From Bog-473 sp963756025 (GTDB lineage: Bacteria > Actinomycetota > Acidimicrobiia > Acidimicrobiales > RAAP-2), in contig CAVWMF010000001.1 in assembly GCA_963756025.1 (NCBI GenBank), positions 62,001 through 126,000 of the forward strand: a stretch of 64,000 nt of DNA, read 5' to 3'. Under the pieces are notes generated by a model, which worked only from the letters and a program-made list of their open reading frames with translations, made no database searches and was not told where the DNA came from. This document shows, piece after piece, positions 54,259 to 63,253 of this stretch. The translations under genes and the position numbers were made by a program. Every line of letters begins with the position of its first letter. The stretch's first letter is position 1.

Positions 54259-54649
54259 GCACGAACAGCGGATACTGGCGGAGCTCGAGGAGTCCCTGGT
54301 TCGTCAGGACCCCGAGTTCGCCGAGAGGGTCCGCTCGGAGTCCGTGTACCGACACGCCGGTCGCTACTGCAAGTGGGCTGCCGCCACCTTCGTCCTCGGC
54401 GTGGTCGTCCTGGTCGCGTTCTTCGCCAAGACCCCGGTGGTCGGCTTCATCGGTGTCGTGATCATGTTCGGCTCGGCCGTCGTGTTCGAACGCAATCTCC
54501 GTCGCATGGGCCGGGCCGGATGGCACGACCTCACCCACGGCAGGGACGGCGAGCAGTCGAAGGCGTCCGCCGCATCGAATGGCTTCGAGGGAGCGGTCAC
54601 CGAAGCGCGCGACTGGTTCCGCACCAGGTTCCACCGTCGAGAGAACTGA
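54245..54649 (+). CDS. DUF3040 family membrane protein
   Basis: A 134-residue protein of the actinobacterial DUF3040 family. It starts with PLSEHEQRILAELEESL, the family signature, then has two membrane helices (AAATFVLGVVVLVAFFA and VGFIGVVIMFGSAVVF) and a basic cytoplasmic tail. The family is commonly found near mraZ and the division cluster, as here, but its function is unknown. GTG 54245 gives the normal N-terminus; the frame extends 18 bases further. Confidence 0.85.
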   Translation: MPLSEHEQRILAELEESLVRQDPEFAERVRSESVYRHAGRYCKWAAATFVLGVVVLVAFFAKTPVVGFIGVVIMFGSAVVFERNLRRMGRAGWHDLTHGRDGEQSKASAASNGFEGAVTEARDWFRTRFHRREN

Positions 54650-54655
54650 ACTTCC

Positions 54656-54671
54656 AGCGGGTTCTCCCGCT
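54656..54671 (+). terminator. short perfect hairpin after the DUF3040 gene
   Basis: AGCGGG-TTCT-CCCGCT forms a 6-bp stem with a tetraloop, 7 bases after the stop codon. No U-run follows, so it is at best a weak or Rho-assisted terminator, or a mRNA-end stabiliser. Confidence 0.35.
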
Positions 54672-54709
54672 TGCTCGTGGTCCAGTGCCCGGTCGGTCGT
54701 GAGATCGTG

Positions 54710-55643
54710 GTGACGGACCTGGCGTTGGCCGTCGACATCGGCGGCACCAAAATGGCGGTGGCGCTCGTGGATCGCCGAGGCAATCTCCATCGGAGGGAAC
54801 AGGTTCCGACACCTCCGACATCGGGTCCCGGTGAAAAGGACGCCGAAATGCTGTGGCAGACCGTGGTCGACCTCGTCCAGCACGTCACCGACGGCCGGGC
54901 CGGCACGGGTGCGGCGGGTGCAGCAGTCGGAGCGGATGCCGAAGCTTCGATCGTGGTGTGCGGCGTCGGTTGTGGGGGTCCGATGAGTCCGGGAGGGGAA
55001 ACGGTCTCGCCCCTCAATATCGGCGGGTGGAGAGGATTTCCCCTGCGGGCACGGTTGCGGGAGCTCACCTCGCGTGCCGACGTTCGTGGACAACGATGCG
55101 AAGGCGCTGGCTCTGGCCGAGGGTTGGATAGGTGCCGCGGCCGGGGAGCGCAACTTCATCGCCATGGTCGTATCGACCGGCATCGGCGGCGGCATCGTCC
55201 TCGATGGGCGGCTGCTCGGAGGGTCGTTCGGGCAACGCCGGCCATATCGGGCATGTGGTCGTCGAGCCCGACGGTCGTCGTGTGCGCATGCGGCGGTCGG
55301 GGCTGCCTCGAGGCGGAGGCGTCCGGCTCCGCGCTGGCCGAGATCACGGGCCGGCCGGCGGCACTGGCGCCGCCCGATGTCGTCGCACGGAGCCGGAACA
55401 TTGGTGGGTCGCGCGGTGGCGTCGGTCGTCAATCTCCTCGATCTCCCGCTTGCCGTCGTCAGCGGATCGGTGGCCTTGGGCTTCGGTGATCCGTTCTTCG
55501 CCGCCGCCCAAAAAGAGGTGGAGCTTCGTTGCGGGCTGGAGTTCGCCCGAGGGGCCAAGGTCGTGCCGGGAGGGCTGGGCGATCGGGGACCTCTGATCGG
55601 GGCCGGCTGTGTGGGGTGGCGGGGCTTGGACGGGGCGCCGTGA
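54710..55643 (+). CDS. ROK family sugar kinase, glucokinase-like (four frameshifts)
   Basis: An ATP-dependent sugar kinase of about 311 residues. From GTG 54710: LALAVDIGGTKMAVALVDRRG, GVGCGGPMSPGGETVSPLNI. After about 55070 the frame shifts to TFVDNDAKALALAEGWIGAA and STGIGGGIVLDGRLLGG; at about 55230 to GNAGHIGHVVVEPDGR; at about 55275 to CACGGRGCLEAEASG, the zinc motif of ROK proteins; and at about 55385 to GRAVASVVNLLDLPL, ending at 55643. Joined, these give a complete kinase, so sequence errors are likely. Glucose is the probable substrate; an N-acetyl sugar kinase is possible. Confidence 0.82.
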
Positions 55644-55712
55644 GCGGGTCGTCGTCTGCGCTGTCGGGACGCAAGCGGCCGTGGAAGCGGACGTCGCAGA
55701 GGCAAAGACGTC

Positions 55713-55958
55713 GTGGTCGTGCTCTCGGCGGTGGTTCCCCACCCTTCGCTGTGGTGGGCGGGCGTCGCTGCGCTGGCCCGTCTTTCACGCCGCGGTTGGT
55801 GGCGCCGGCCGCCATTTCTCCCCGTTCCAGGCGATGCCTACTGGGATTTCCGACTGGTCACGGCATTCGGCGGCACGGGGCCGGAGGCCGTCGTCGAACG
55901 CCACGACGTCGTGGCCTACCTCCGATGGTGTCGAAGGACCCACCCCCGCCGCGGGTAG
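55713..55958 (+). CDS. conserved actinobacterial hypothetical protein
   Basis: An 81-residue protein (MVVLSAVVPHPSLWWAGVAA) with the pattern SLW, GWWRRPPFLPVPGDAYWDFR and VVAYLRWCR, which I recognise as a conserved small protein of actinobacteria found close to the division cluster. It is rich in Trp and Arg, has no clear membrane helix, and has no known function. GTG 55713 is taken as the start; the 70 bases before it may hold more of the N-terminus in another frame. Confidence 0.65.
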   Translation: MVVLSAVVPHPSLWWAGVAALARLSRRGWWRRPPFLPVPGDAYWDFRLVTAFGGTGPEAVVERHDVVAYLRWCRRTHPRRG

Positions 55959-56068
55959 CCTCTGAGCGCAGTGACTTCTCTGATGGCCGGAGCCAACTCC
56001 CGCTGGGCCGCACGTCGAGCCCCGATCCCGCCGGCGGCTCCCATACGCCCCTTTCTGGTGGCCTGAAG

Positions 56069-56575
56069 ATGGAGCGAGTGCTCCTGCTCAATGCGACGTA
56101 TGAGCCGCTGGCACTCGTATCCGATCGCCGGGCCGTCGTCCTCGTTCTGGCCGGCCGGGCCGAACCCGTGGCCTTCCGCGAGGACTGCTCCGTCTTTCAC
56201 TCGGCTTCGCTCGACGTGGACGTTCCTTCGATCGTCCGTCTCGCCCACATGGTGCGCATCCCGCGCTGGGCCCGCACGCCTCCGGTGACCCGACGCTCCG
56301 TCTTGCGGAGGGACGGCGGCCTGTGCGTCTATTGCTCCGAGCCGGCCGACACCATCGACCACGTCATTCCCCGCAGCCGGGGTGGGACGCACGACTGGTC
56401 GAACGTGGTGGCGGCCTGCAAGCGCGACAACCTCACCAAGGCCGACCTCCTGCTCTCCGAGTTGGGGTGGACGTTGCGCGTGAAGCCGGCTCCTCCGGAC
56501 GGGTATCTGTGGCGGCTCCGCCACCTCTCGGACGTCGACCCGCTGTGGGAGCCGTATCTTGCTGCGGCGTCCTGA
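56069..56575 (+). CDS. HNH endonuclease family protein
   Basis: A 168-residue HNH protein. The N-terminal region LLLNATYEPLALVSDRRAVVL is the usual beta domain of this actinobacterial group; the nuclease motif follows as CVYCSEPADTIDHVIPRSRGG, THDWSNVVAACKRDN, with the conserved His pair, Asn and metal-binding Cys residues. Such genes sit by the division cluster in many actinobacteria and are not part of a restriction system here. The next gene overlaps by 17 bases, so they are cotranscribed. Confidence 0.85.
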   Translation: MERVLLLNATYEPLALVSDRRAVVLVLAGRAEPVAFREDCSVFHSASLDVDVPSIVRLAHMVRIPRWARTPPVTRRSVLRRDGGLCVYCSEPADTIDHVIPRSRGGTHDWSNVVAACKRDNLTKADLLLSELGWTLRVKPAPPDGYLWRLRHLSDVDPLWEPYLAAAS

Positions 56576-57320
56576 CACCGCCCGGCGGGCCGTCGATCGC
56601 CCGGCGCTCGCCCTGACTGATTCCGGGCCTTATGCGGAGCCTGACCCGGACCCATTGTTCGACGTGGCGCCGTTCAGGGTTCTGACCGATCGCCATGCGG
56701 TTGTTCGCCAGGTAGGGCAGCCGACGGTGGTGCTCGGAAGCACCCAGCGGGCCGAGACCGTCGAAACGGAGCGGGCGGCCCAGCTCGGTGTGGCGGTGGT
56801 CCGGCGGCGCGGGGGCGGGGGAGCGGTTCTGCTCCGACCGGGTGACCACCTTTGGATCGAGGCGTGGATTCCCCGGGGGGATCCTTTGTGGGATGCCGAT
56901 GTGGCGGCCGCGGCGGGCTGGGTCGGGGCCTGGTGGTCGGCTGCGCTCGCCTCGCGCTGCGCCGGTGCTTGTGTCGTCCACGAAGGGCGGGCCGAACCGG
57001 GGAGCCACGGGGCGCTGGTGTGCTTCTCGGGCAAGGGCCCGGGCGAGGTTTTCTTCCACGATCGCAAAGTGATGGGTGTCTCGCAGTGGCGCGGGAGGGA
57101 GGGAGCCCTCTTCCATACGTGCGCCTACACGCGCTGGGACCCCCGCCCGCTGGTGGAGCTCCTCGACCCGGCCGGCACTTCGCAAGAGGAGCTCGTTGCG
57201 GATCTGGCCGGCACGGCCATCGGGCTCGACGACCTGCAATCCGGGGAGGCTGACCTCGCCGTCCTCGGGCAGGAGCTCCTGTCGTCGTTCAGGGACTGGG
57301 GCCCGGGCCGGTCGTCGTAG
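56559..57320 (+). CDS. lipoate-protein ligase A-like (BPL/LPL fold) protein
   Basis: A 253-residue protein of the biotin/lipoate ligase fold. Seen: the RRRGGGGAVLLRPGDHLW motif at the adenylate site, and the catalytic Lys in FFHDRKVMGVSQWRGREGA. It could attach lipoate or octanoate, but many actinobacterial members near mraZ are uncharacterised. TTG 56559 is the upstream start, within the HNH gene; the true start may be some codons later. The 324 bases after it hold the mraZ promoter. Confidence 0.78.
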   Translation: MLRRPDTARRAVDRPALALTDSGPYAEPDPDPLFDVAPFRVLTDRHAVVRQVGQPTVVLGSTQRAETVETERAAQLGVAVVRRRGGGGAVLLRPGDHLWIEAWIPRGDPLWDADVAAAAGWVGAWWSAALASRCAGACVVHEGRAEPGSHGALVCFSGKGPGEVFFHDRKVMGVSQWRGREGALFHTCAYTRWDPRPLVELLDPAGTSQEELVADLAGTAIGLDDLQSGEADLAVLGQELLSSFRDWGPGRSS

Positions 57321-57644
57321 CCGCAGCAGTCTCGGCGGCCCCGTTCGGTCCCGTCGGTCCCGCGCCCTTCGTCGATCCACCCGTTCGGCCGCGTGCCGCT
57401 GACCCCCACGCGTCCGCGACGACGCTGAACCGGGCCGGGCGACGACCCTCTCACGGCCTGGTCGAACCCCCTTTTTCAGGGACACGAGGGGTTGCAGCGC
57501 GGGCTTGGTTGCCAAAAGGGTGCGAGCGGGAGTTAGAGGGGTGTAGGTGGTTGCTAGGTGGGGGAAAAGGGCGTAGAGTGGCGCGAAATGGAGTAGAGAG
57601 CGTTCAAGGACGCAATTCAGGGAGCGTCGTGGGAGATCGGGCCA
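57321..57644 (+). promoter_or_regulatory. mraZ upstream region with sigma-70-like promoter
   Basis: This 324-base gap holds the division-operon promoter. The best pair is TTGCTA (57551-57556) and TAGAGT (57574-57579), 17 bases apart, which would give a leader of about 60 bases before mraZ. Further upstream AACCCC (57465-57470) and GGGGTT (57488-57493) form an inverted repeat that may mark the end of the previous operon. No RNA gene is visible. Confidence 0.5.
57547..57593 (+). promoter_or_regulatory. mraZ: candidate MraZ boxes (GTGG repeats)
   Basis: GTGG-type boxes occur at 57547-57550, 57558-57565 (GTGGGGGA), 57578-57581 and 57588-57593 (ATGGAG), spaced close to 10, 20 and 10 bases, that is, on one face of the helix. 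MraZ is known to bind repeated G-rich boxes of this kind in its own promoter and repress the operon. They overlap both promoter elements. Confidence 0.5.
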
Positions 57645-58079
57645 GTGGCAGGATTTGTGGGCAGATACGAGCATTCGCTCGATATCAAGGGCAGGGTGAT
57701 CCTGCCTGCCAAGTTCCGTGCCCAGTTCGAACGGGGCGGCTACCTGGCGCAGCAGTCCGAGGGTTGCCTGGCTCTTTGGACCCCAGGGGAATTCGACCGG
57801 CAGATGGCCGTCATGCAGGAGCGGGCCGAGTCGGGTCGCGCCAATCGGAACAGGGCCCGCCTGTGGGCATCGAGCTCCCACGAGGTGGAGATCGACCGAC
57901 AGGGTCGCATGGCGATCCCCTCCTACCTCCGTGCATTCGCCGGGCTCGAGAACGAGGTGTTGGTACACGGGGCGATCGACCGGGTCGAGCTTTGGAACCC
58001 GGCCTCGTGGGCCGAGCGCGTCCTTCCGGAGGAGAGCTGGCTCCTCGACGGCGACGACGAAACAGATGCAAAGGAGTGA
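57645..58079 (+). CDS. mraZ: transcriptional regulator MraZ
   Basis: A 144-residue MraZ, the first gene of the division and cell-wall cluster. Two AbrB-like halves are seen: FVGRYEHSLDIKGRVILPAKFR and SSSHEVEIDRQGRMAIPSYLR, each with the DxxGR motif. It forms rings that bind GTGG boxes upstream and repress the operon. GTG 57645 follows GGGAG by 9 bases. Confidence 0.95.
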   Translation: MAGFVGRYEHSLDIKGRVILPAKFRAQFERGGYLAQQSEGCLALWTPGEFDRQMAVMQERAESGRANRNRARLWASSSHEVEIDRQGRMAIPSYLRAFAGLENEVLVHGAIDRVELWNPASWAERVLPEESWLLDGDDETDAKE

Positions 58080-58231
58080 TCGCAGAGAACCTTCGCAAAC
58101 CCATGACAGCAGCGGATGCCCGCTGGACCATGTGCAGCTCCTCGACCGGTGTGGCGGAAGATCACTCCACCCTCTTCCCCGGAGAAGTGGGAACTCACCC
58201 TTCGCTTCTCCATCCAGTCGGGGGGCTGCAG

Positions 58232-59156
58232 ATGGCCCACTCATTCGAACACGTCCCTGTGATGCGCGATGAAGTCGTGTCGCTTTTCGCCCCAGTCCCG
58301 GGCGGCGTTCTCGTCGACGCCACGCTCGGTGGCGGAGGGCACAGTGCGGCGCTGTTGGCTGCGCACCCCGGCCTCCGCGTCATCGGGCTCGACCGCGACC
58401 CGGTCGCTCTGGCCGCCGCTGCCGAGCGTCTTGCTCCGTTCGGCGATCGGGTCACGTTGGTGCATGCCGCGTTCTCGGCTCTCCCTGATGTCGGCAGCAG
58501 GACCGCTGTCGGGGGTGTTGTTCGACCTCGGCGTGAGTTCGCCCCAGCTCGACCAGGCGGAACGGGGCTTCTCCTATCGTGCCGATGCGCCCATCGACAT
58601 GCGCATGGATCCCTCCATCGGGAGAACCGCGGCGCAGTTGGTCAATGAGCTTCCCGAGGGGGCACTGGCCGAGCTCTTTCGGGAGAACGGCGAGGGGCGG
58701 ATGTCCGGGCGGATTGCCAGGGCGATCGTGCGAGCCCGCCCGCTCACGTCGACCATCCAGCTGGCCGACGTGGTGTCCGCGGCCGTGCCGGCGGCGATCC
58801 GTCGACGGGGCCATCCGGCCAAACGGGTGTTCCAGGCCTTGCGCATCGCAGTGAACGACGAGCTGGGCGAGCTGGCGTCGGCTCTTCCGGTGGCCGTGGA
58901 GCGGTTGGCGGTCGAGGGCCGATGCGCCGTCATCAGCTACCACTCCGGCGAAGACCGGCTGACCAAGCAGATCTTCAATCAGGCCAGTACCGGCGGGTGC
59001 ATCTGCCCCCCGGCGATGCCCTGCGTCTGCGGGGCCGTGGCGCGGCACGAGTTGGTGTTCCGGGGGGCGCGGCATCCGGGCCCCGAAGAGATCGACGCCA
59101 ATCGCCGGGCGGGCAGCGCCCGCCTGCGGGCCATCGTGCGGACGGTGGCTGCCTAG
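58232..59156 (+). CDS. rsmH: 16S rRNA (cytosine(1402)-N(4))-methyltransferase RsmH (one frameshift)
   Basis: A SAM-dependent methyltransferase of about 308 residues that modifies C1402 of 16S rRNA. From ATG 58232: HVPVMRDEVVSLFAPVPGG, SAM motif VDATLGGGGHSAALL, VIGLDRDPVAL. The frame shifts at about 58480-58510 and resumes as SGVLFDLGVSSPQLDQAERGFSYR, HPAKRVFQALRIAVNDEL and VISYHSGEDRLTKQIF. As rsmH is a conserved housekeeping gene, the break is probably an error. The frame is open upstream to GTG 58076, which overlaps the mraZ stop (GTGA) and would add 52 residues, as in some actinobacteria. Confidence 0.9.
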
Positions 59157-59614
59157 TGGCGACTCCGTCATCAGGTGCGGCGCGCCGGGTCGCAGCCCCT
59201 CTCCCAAGGAGCGAACCCGGACGTTCGTCCAAGACGACGCCACTGGAGATCGTTCCTTCCCGTCGTGGCCATCGTGCCCGGGGACGGCTCGTCAAGTTCC
59301 TGCCCGTGGTCATGGTCGTGGTGGCGCTGCTGATCGTCGTGGGTGGGCAGGCCATTCTGGCCAACGGTCAGGTCCGCATGGCGCGTCTGGATCAACGTCT
59401 CCAGCTCGCGCAGAGCGAGCATCGCCAACAAGAGCTCGATGTGGCCGAGCGCGAGACCCCCTCACGCATCGCAGGCGCCGCCACCGCACAGCTGCACATG
59501 GTGCATCCCCTCCATGTGACCCAGCTCCCGTACGTCTCGTTGCGTACGCCACTGCCCACCCCCAACGTGACCCCGAAAGGCACCGCCGCCACGACCACAA
59601 CCGTGGCGCCATGA
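59156..59614 (+). CDS. ftsL: FtsL-like septum formation protein
   Basis: A 152-residue bitopic division protein. A basic cytoplasmic N-terminus (RRGHRARGRLVK) is followed by the membrane helix FLPVVMVVVALLIVVGGQAIL and a short coiled coil (MARLDQRLQLAQSEHRQQEL). It is placed between rsmH and ftsI as ftsL always is; sequence identity in this family is low, so position and topology carry the call. GTG 59156 shares one base with the rsmH TAG, and its end overlaps ftsI by 4 bases. Confidence 0.8.
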   Translation: MATPSSGAARRVAAPLPRSEPGRSSKTTPLEIVPSRRGHRARGRLVKFLPVVMVVVALLIVVGGQAILANGQVRMARLDQRLQLAQSEHRQQELDVAERETPSRIAGAATAQLHMVHPLHVTQLPYVSLRTPLPTPNVTPKGTAATTTTVAP

Positions 59615-61644
59615 GCGTCACGACGCGACACACCTCTGGACGCGCGCGCGCCGTCCCATCTGAACGCCGGGGGATCGAATCTCCCGCCAGGCCGCACACC
59701 GGGCGCCGGGCTGACACGGGGCGCACCGTTGCGCCGCCGAAGAAGGTGGCCCATCGTCAGGTCAGGCGCACCGAGTTCGCACCACCCCGACCCCCGCCCC
59801 GCCCCCGGCCCCGGCCCCGGACCTCACCCACGCGCCCCACCAACTCGTCCGGTCTCACGTTCCAGCGGCGCGTCCGCCTGGTGCGGATGGTGCTGGTGGT
59901 GGCCCTTTTGTTCATGGTCGGCCGGCTGGTCGACGTGCAGATCATCCACTCGGGCACCTACCAGGCCGATGCGCGCAACGAATCGCACCATCCGACCACG
60001 CTGAGCTCGCTGCGCGGCGGGATCTACGCGCGTAACGGCGCGCCTCTCGCGCTCTCGGTTCCGACCAACGACGTGATCGCGGACAACTTCCAAATTGCGC
60101 ACCCCATGAAGACGGCGCTCGCGCTGTCCCCACTCCTCCACATTCCCGCTTCGACACTCGCCCCCGAGCTGCGCCGTCATTCGGGGTACGTCGTGTTGGC
60201 CAAGCAGGTCCCGCAGAGTGACGGGCAGAAGATCGCCACGGACGCGATACCGGGGATCACGCTGGTGGACGATTCGAAACGGGTCGTGACGAACGGCACC
60301 CTCGCCTCGCCCGTCATCGGGTTCACCAACGCGGCCAACAAAGGGGCGGCGGGGATCGAGTACGCCGACAACCGTCTGCTTTCGGGGACGGCGGGCGAAA
60401 AAACACTGATCGAGTCGCCGTCCGGCGTCGCGCTCCCGTCTTCGGGCGTCGGGCGGGCCTCCTCCAGGGCAGGGGTGGGCGTGGAGCTGACACTCGACAC
60501 CCAGTTGCAGTACGAGTCGGAGCAGGCCCTGGCGCAGGCCATCAATTCGTCACATGCCCTCAGCGGGACCGCGGTCGTCATGGATGTGAAGACCGGGCAG
60601 ATCCTGTCGATGGCCAATCTCGTGTCGACGCATCCGAACGCCCCGGTGACCGCCACGACACGCGCCGTCACCGCGGCAGGCGGTGTCATCCCGATCGGGC
60701 CCAAGGACAGCGTCAAAGAGGCGGCCAACAACAACGCCGTGACGCAACTCTACGAGCCGGGCTCCGTCTTCAAGCTGGTCACGTTCTCGGCCGCACTCCA
60801 GGACCGCCTCATCAATCCGAACTCGGTCTTCACGGTGCCCGATCAGATAACGCTCGACGGCTCCAGTTTCCACGACGCCGATCCGCACCCGACGGAGCAG
60901 CTCACCGCCACCCAGATTCTGGCGCAGTCCTCCAACATCGGCACATCGCAGATCGCACAGGGCCTCGGGGAGCAACGCCTGCTGGCCCAGGTGGGCAATC
61001 TGGGGTTCGGCAAGACGACCGGCCTCGCCTTCCCGGGTGAGTCGGCCGGGTTGGTGGCCACGGCGGCCCAATGGGAGCCGACCGACTACGTGTCCCTGCC
61101 GATCGGGCAGGTCGACGCCGTCAGCGCGCTGCAGGTGCTCGACGCCTACAACGCGGTCGCCAACGGCGGCACCTTCGTGCAGCCCAAGCTGGTGCAGGCC
61201 ACGGTGAACCCATCGGGCGCCGTGGAGAAGTCGGCGCCGTCCCGGACGCACCGGGTCTTCTCGCCCGCAGTCGACTCCGAGCTCACGTCGATGCTGGAAC
61301 AGGTCGTCTCGACGGGAACGGGCGCCAGTGCCGTGGTGCCCGGGTACACCGTGGCCGGAAAAACGGGCACGGCCCAGATACCGACGACCGGGAAAGATGC
61401 CTATACGGTGGGCGCCTACATGGCCTCGTTCGTGGGGTTCGCTCCGGCTGTCAATCCGACGTTCTCGATGATCGTCGTCCTCGATCGTCCGACGCCCATC
61501 TTCGGTGGCACCGTGGCCGCTCCGGTGTTCTCCCAGATCATGAGCTATGCGCTCCACCGCTACGACATCCCGACGACGCCGGGCGCGGCGACCCAGGGCG
61601 CGGCCGCACAAACGCCCACGAGCCAGGCGCAGGACATCACGTGA
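59611..61644 (+). CDS. ftsI: division-specific transpeptidase FtsI (PBP3 / PbpB)
   Basis: A 677-residue class B penicillin-binding protein that crosslinks septal peptidoglycan. A long Pro/Arg-rich cytoplasmic N-terminus (about 90 residues) precedes the helix VVALLFMVGRLVDVQIIHSG. The pedestal domain follows, then the transpeptidase motifs EPGSVFKLVTF (SxxK), AQSSNIGTSQ (SxN) and VAGKTGTAQ (KTG). ATG 59611 overlaps ftsL (ATGA). Confidence 0.95.
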   Translation: MSVTTRHTSGRARAVPSERRGIESPARPHTGRRADTGRTVAPPKKVAHRQVRRTEFAPPRPPPRPRPRPRTSPTRPTNSSGLTFQRRVRLVRMVLVVALLFMVGRLVDVQIIHSGTYQADARNESHHPTTLSSLRGGIYARNGAPLALSVPTNDVIADNFQIAHPMKTALALSPLLHIPASTLAPELRRHSGYVVLAKQVPQSDGQKIATDAIPGITLVDDSKRVVTNGTLASPVIGFTNAANKGAAGIEYADNRLLSGTAGEKTLIESPSGVALPSSGVGRASSRAGVGVELTLDTQLQYESEQALAQAINSSHALSGTAVVMDVKTGQILSMANLVSTHPNAPVTATTRAVTAAGGVIPIGPKDSVKEAANNNAVTQLYEPGSVFKLVTFSAALQDRLINPNSVFTVPDQITLDGSSFHDADPHPTEQLTATQILAQSSNIGTSQIAQGLGEQRLLAQVGNLGFGKTTGLAFPGESAGLVATAAQWEPTDYVSLPIGQVDAVSALQVLDAYNAVANGGTFVQPKLVQATVNPSGAVEKSAPSRTHRVFSPAVDSELTSMLEQVVSTGTGASAVVPGYTVAGKTGTAQIPTTGKDAYTVGAYMASFVGFAPAVNPTFSMIVVLDRPTPIFGGTVAAPVFSQIMSYALHRYDIPTTPGAATQGAAAQTPTSQAQDIT

Positions 61645-61729
61645 GCCGGTACCATCGACCGGCCGATGGTGCGAGGCGCGGAGCTCCCGTGCTCCTTCCG
61701 CTGTTCGGGCGACCGTGCGAACCGTGCAG

Positions 61730-63250
61730 ATGAACCTTCTCTTCGACGACATCGAAGTCATTGAGACAGCGGGAAACCCTGCCGCAGTCGACGTTCGCGG
61801 CATTGCGCACGACAGTCGTCGGGTGGTGCCTGGCGACCTCTTCTGCTGCGTACCCGGCCTGGTCGCCGACGGTCATGCATTTGCGGCCGATGCGGTCGAC
61901 CGGGGAGCCGTCGGACTGCTCTGCGAACACTTCATTCCTGAGCTGTTGGATCGGCCCGTCGTGCAGACACTCGTGGCGCCGGGGACCATCCGCCCCGTCA
62001 TGGCCCGGCTGGCGGCTGCCTTCTACGGATTCCCGGCACGAGATCTCCTGATGATCGGCGTGACGGGGACCAACGGCAAGACGACCGTCACCCAGCTTCT
62101 CGGCGACGTCCTGGAGGCATCAGGGCGACCGACCAACGTCATGGGAACCCTCTCGGGGGCCCGCACGACGCCGGAGGCGACAGAAGTACAGCGGCTGCTG
62201 GCCCGGGTCCGTGATCGCCAGCTTTCCGATGGCCGGCGGCACGCCGTCGCCATGGAGGTGTCGAGTCACGCGCTCGTGCAGTCCCGGGTGGAGGGCATCC
62301 ATTTCGACGTGGCGGTCTTCACCAACCTCAGCCACGACCACCTGGACTATCACGGAACGATGGATGCGTATTTCGACGCCAAGAGCTCGCTCTTCACGTC
62401 GGACCATGCATTGCGGGGAGTGGTCAACGCAGACGATCCGTGGGGCAGGCGGCTGCTGGGCGCGGCCCGTATCCCCATGGTCGAGGTCCATCGCAGCGAC
62501 GCCGGCGACATCGTGCTGCAGCCGGGGCGCACCACGTTCACGTGGCGCGGTCAGCGGGTCTCGACGCCCCTCACCGGCGCCATCAACGTCGACAACACGC
62601 TGTTGGCCGCCGAAGCGGCCCTCACGCTGGGCCTCGAGCCGGCGGAGGTGGCCGAGGCACTGGCCGGGGTGACGCCCGCGCCGGGAAGGCTGCAGGTCAT
62701 CGCCCGGCCCCGCCCCGGCGACGACCCGGCAGAGACGCCGCCGTTCACCGTTCTCGTGGACTACGCGCACACGCCGGCGGGTCTCGATGTCGTCCTGCGC
62801 GAGGCACGTGGGCTGACCGGGACCGACGGGAGGGTGCTCGTGGTCTTCGGTTGCGGCGGCAACCGGGATCGGGCCAAGCGGCCGAAAATGGGACGCGCCG
62901 CGTCGACCCTGAGCGATCTCGCCGTGCTGACCTCGGACAACCCACGGGGCGAGGATCCGCAGGCGATCATCGAGCAGGTCCGCGCCGGCGTGGGTGAGGG
63001 GCCCGCACAGGGGACGTTCGTAGTGGAGCCTGACCGGCGGTCGGCGATCAGGTTGGCGCTCGGCGAAGCCCGGGCCGGCGACGTGGTGATCATCGCCGGG
63101 AAGGGTCACGAGACGTATCAGGAGATCGCCGGCCGGAGACTGTCCTTCGACGATGTGGTCGAGGCGCGCCGCGCGCTGTCGGTGCGATTCCCGACGGACC
63201 CGGCGACGTGGGCTGCTCCGCCTTCCCGGCCTGAAGCCGAAGGCAATTAA
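61730..63250 (+). CDS. murE: UDP-N-acetylmuramoyl-tripeptide synthetase MurE
   Basis: A 506-residue Mur ligase that adds the third residue, meso-diaminopimelate, to UDP-MurNAc-L-Ala-D-Glu. The ATP loop is GVTGTNGKTTVTQLL, the carbamylated-Lys region is DAYFDAKSSLF, and SDNPRGEDP is the DNPR signature that selects meso-DAP. MNLLFDD at ATG 61730 is the chosen start; GTG 61724 is close by. The next gene is mraY, 3 bases later, with no murF between. Confidence 0.94.
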   Translation: MNLLFDDIEVIETAGNPAAVDVRGIAHDSRRVVPGDLFCCVPGLVADGHAFAADAVDRGAVGLLCEHFIPELLDRPVVQTLVAPGTIRPVMARLAAAFYGFPARDLLMIGVTGTNGKTTVTQLLGDVLEASGRPTNVMGTLSGARTTPEATEVQRLLARVRDRQLSDGRRHAVAMEVSSHALVQSRVEGIHFDVAVFTNLSHDHLDYHGTMDAYFDAKSSLFTSDHALRGVVNADDPWGRRLLGAARIPMVEVHRSDAGDIVLQPGRTTFTWRGQRVSTPLTGAINVDNTLLAAEAALTLGLEPAEVAEALAGVTPAPGRLQVIARPRPGDDPAETPPFTVLVDYAHTPAGLDVVLREARGLTGTDGRVLVVFGCGGNRDRAKRPKMGRAASTLSDLAVLTSDNPRGEDPQAIIEQVRAGVGEGPAQGTFVVEPDRRSAIRLALGEARAGDVVIIAGKGHETYQEIAGRRLSFDDVVEARRALSVRFPTDPATWAAPPSRPEAEGN

Positions 63251-63253
63251 TCC

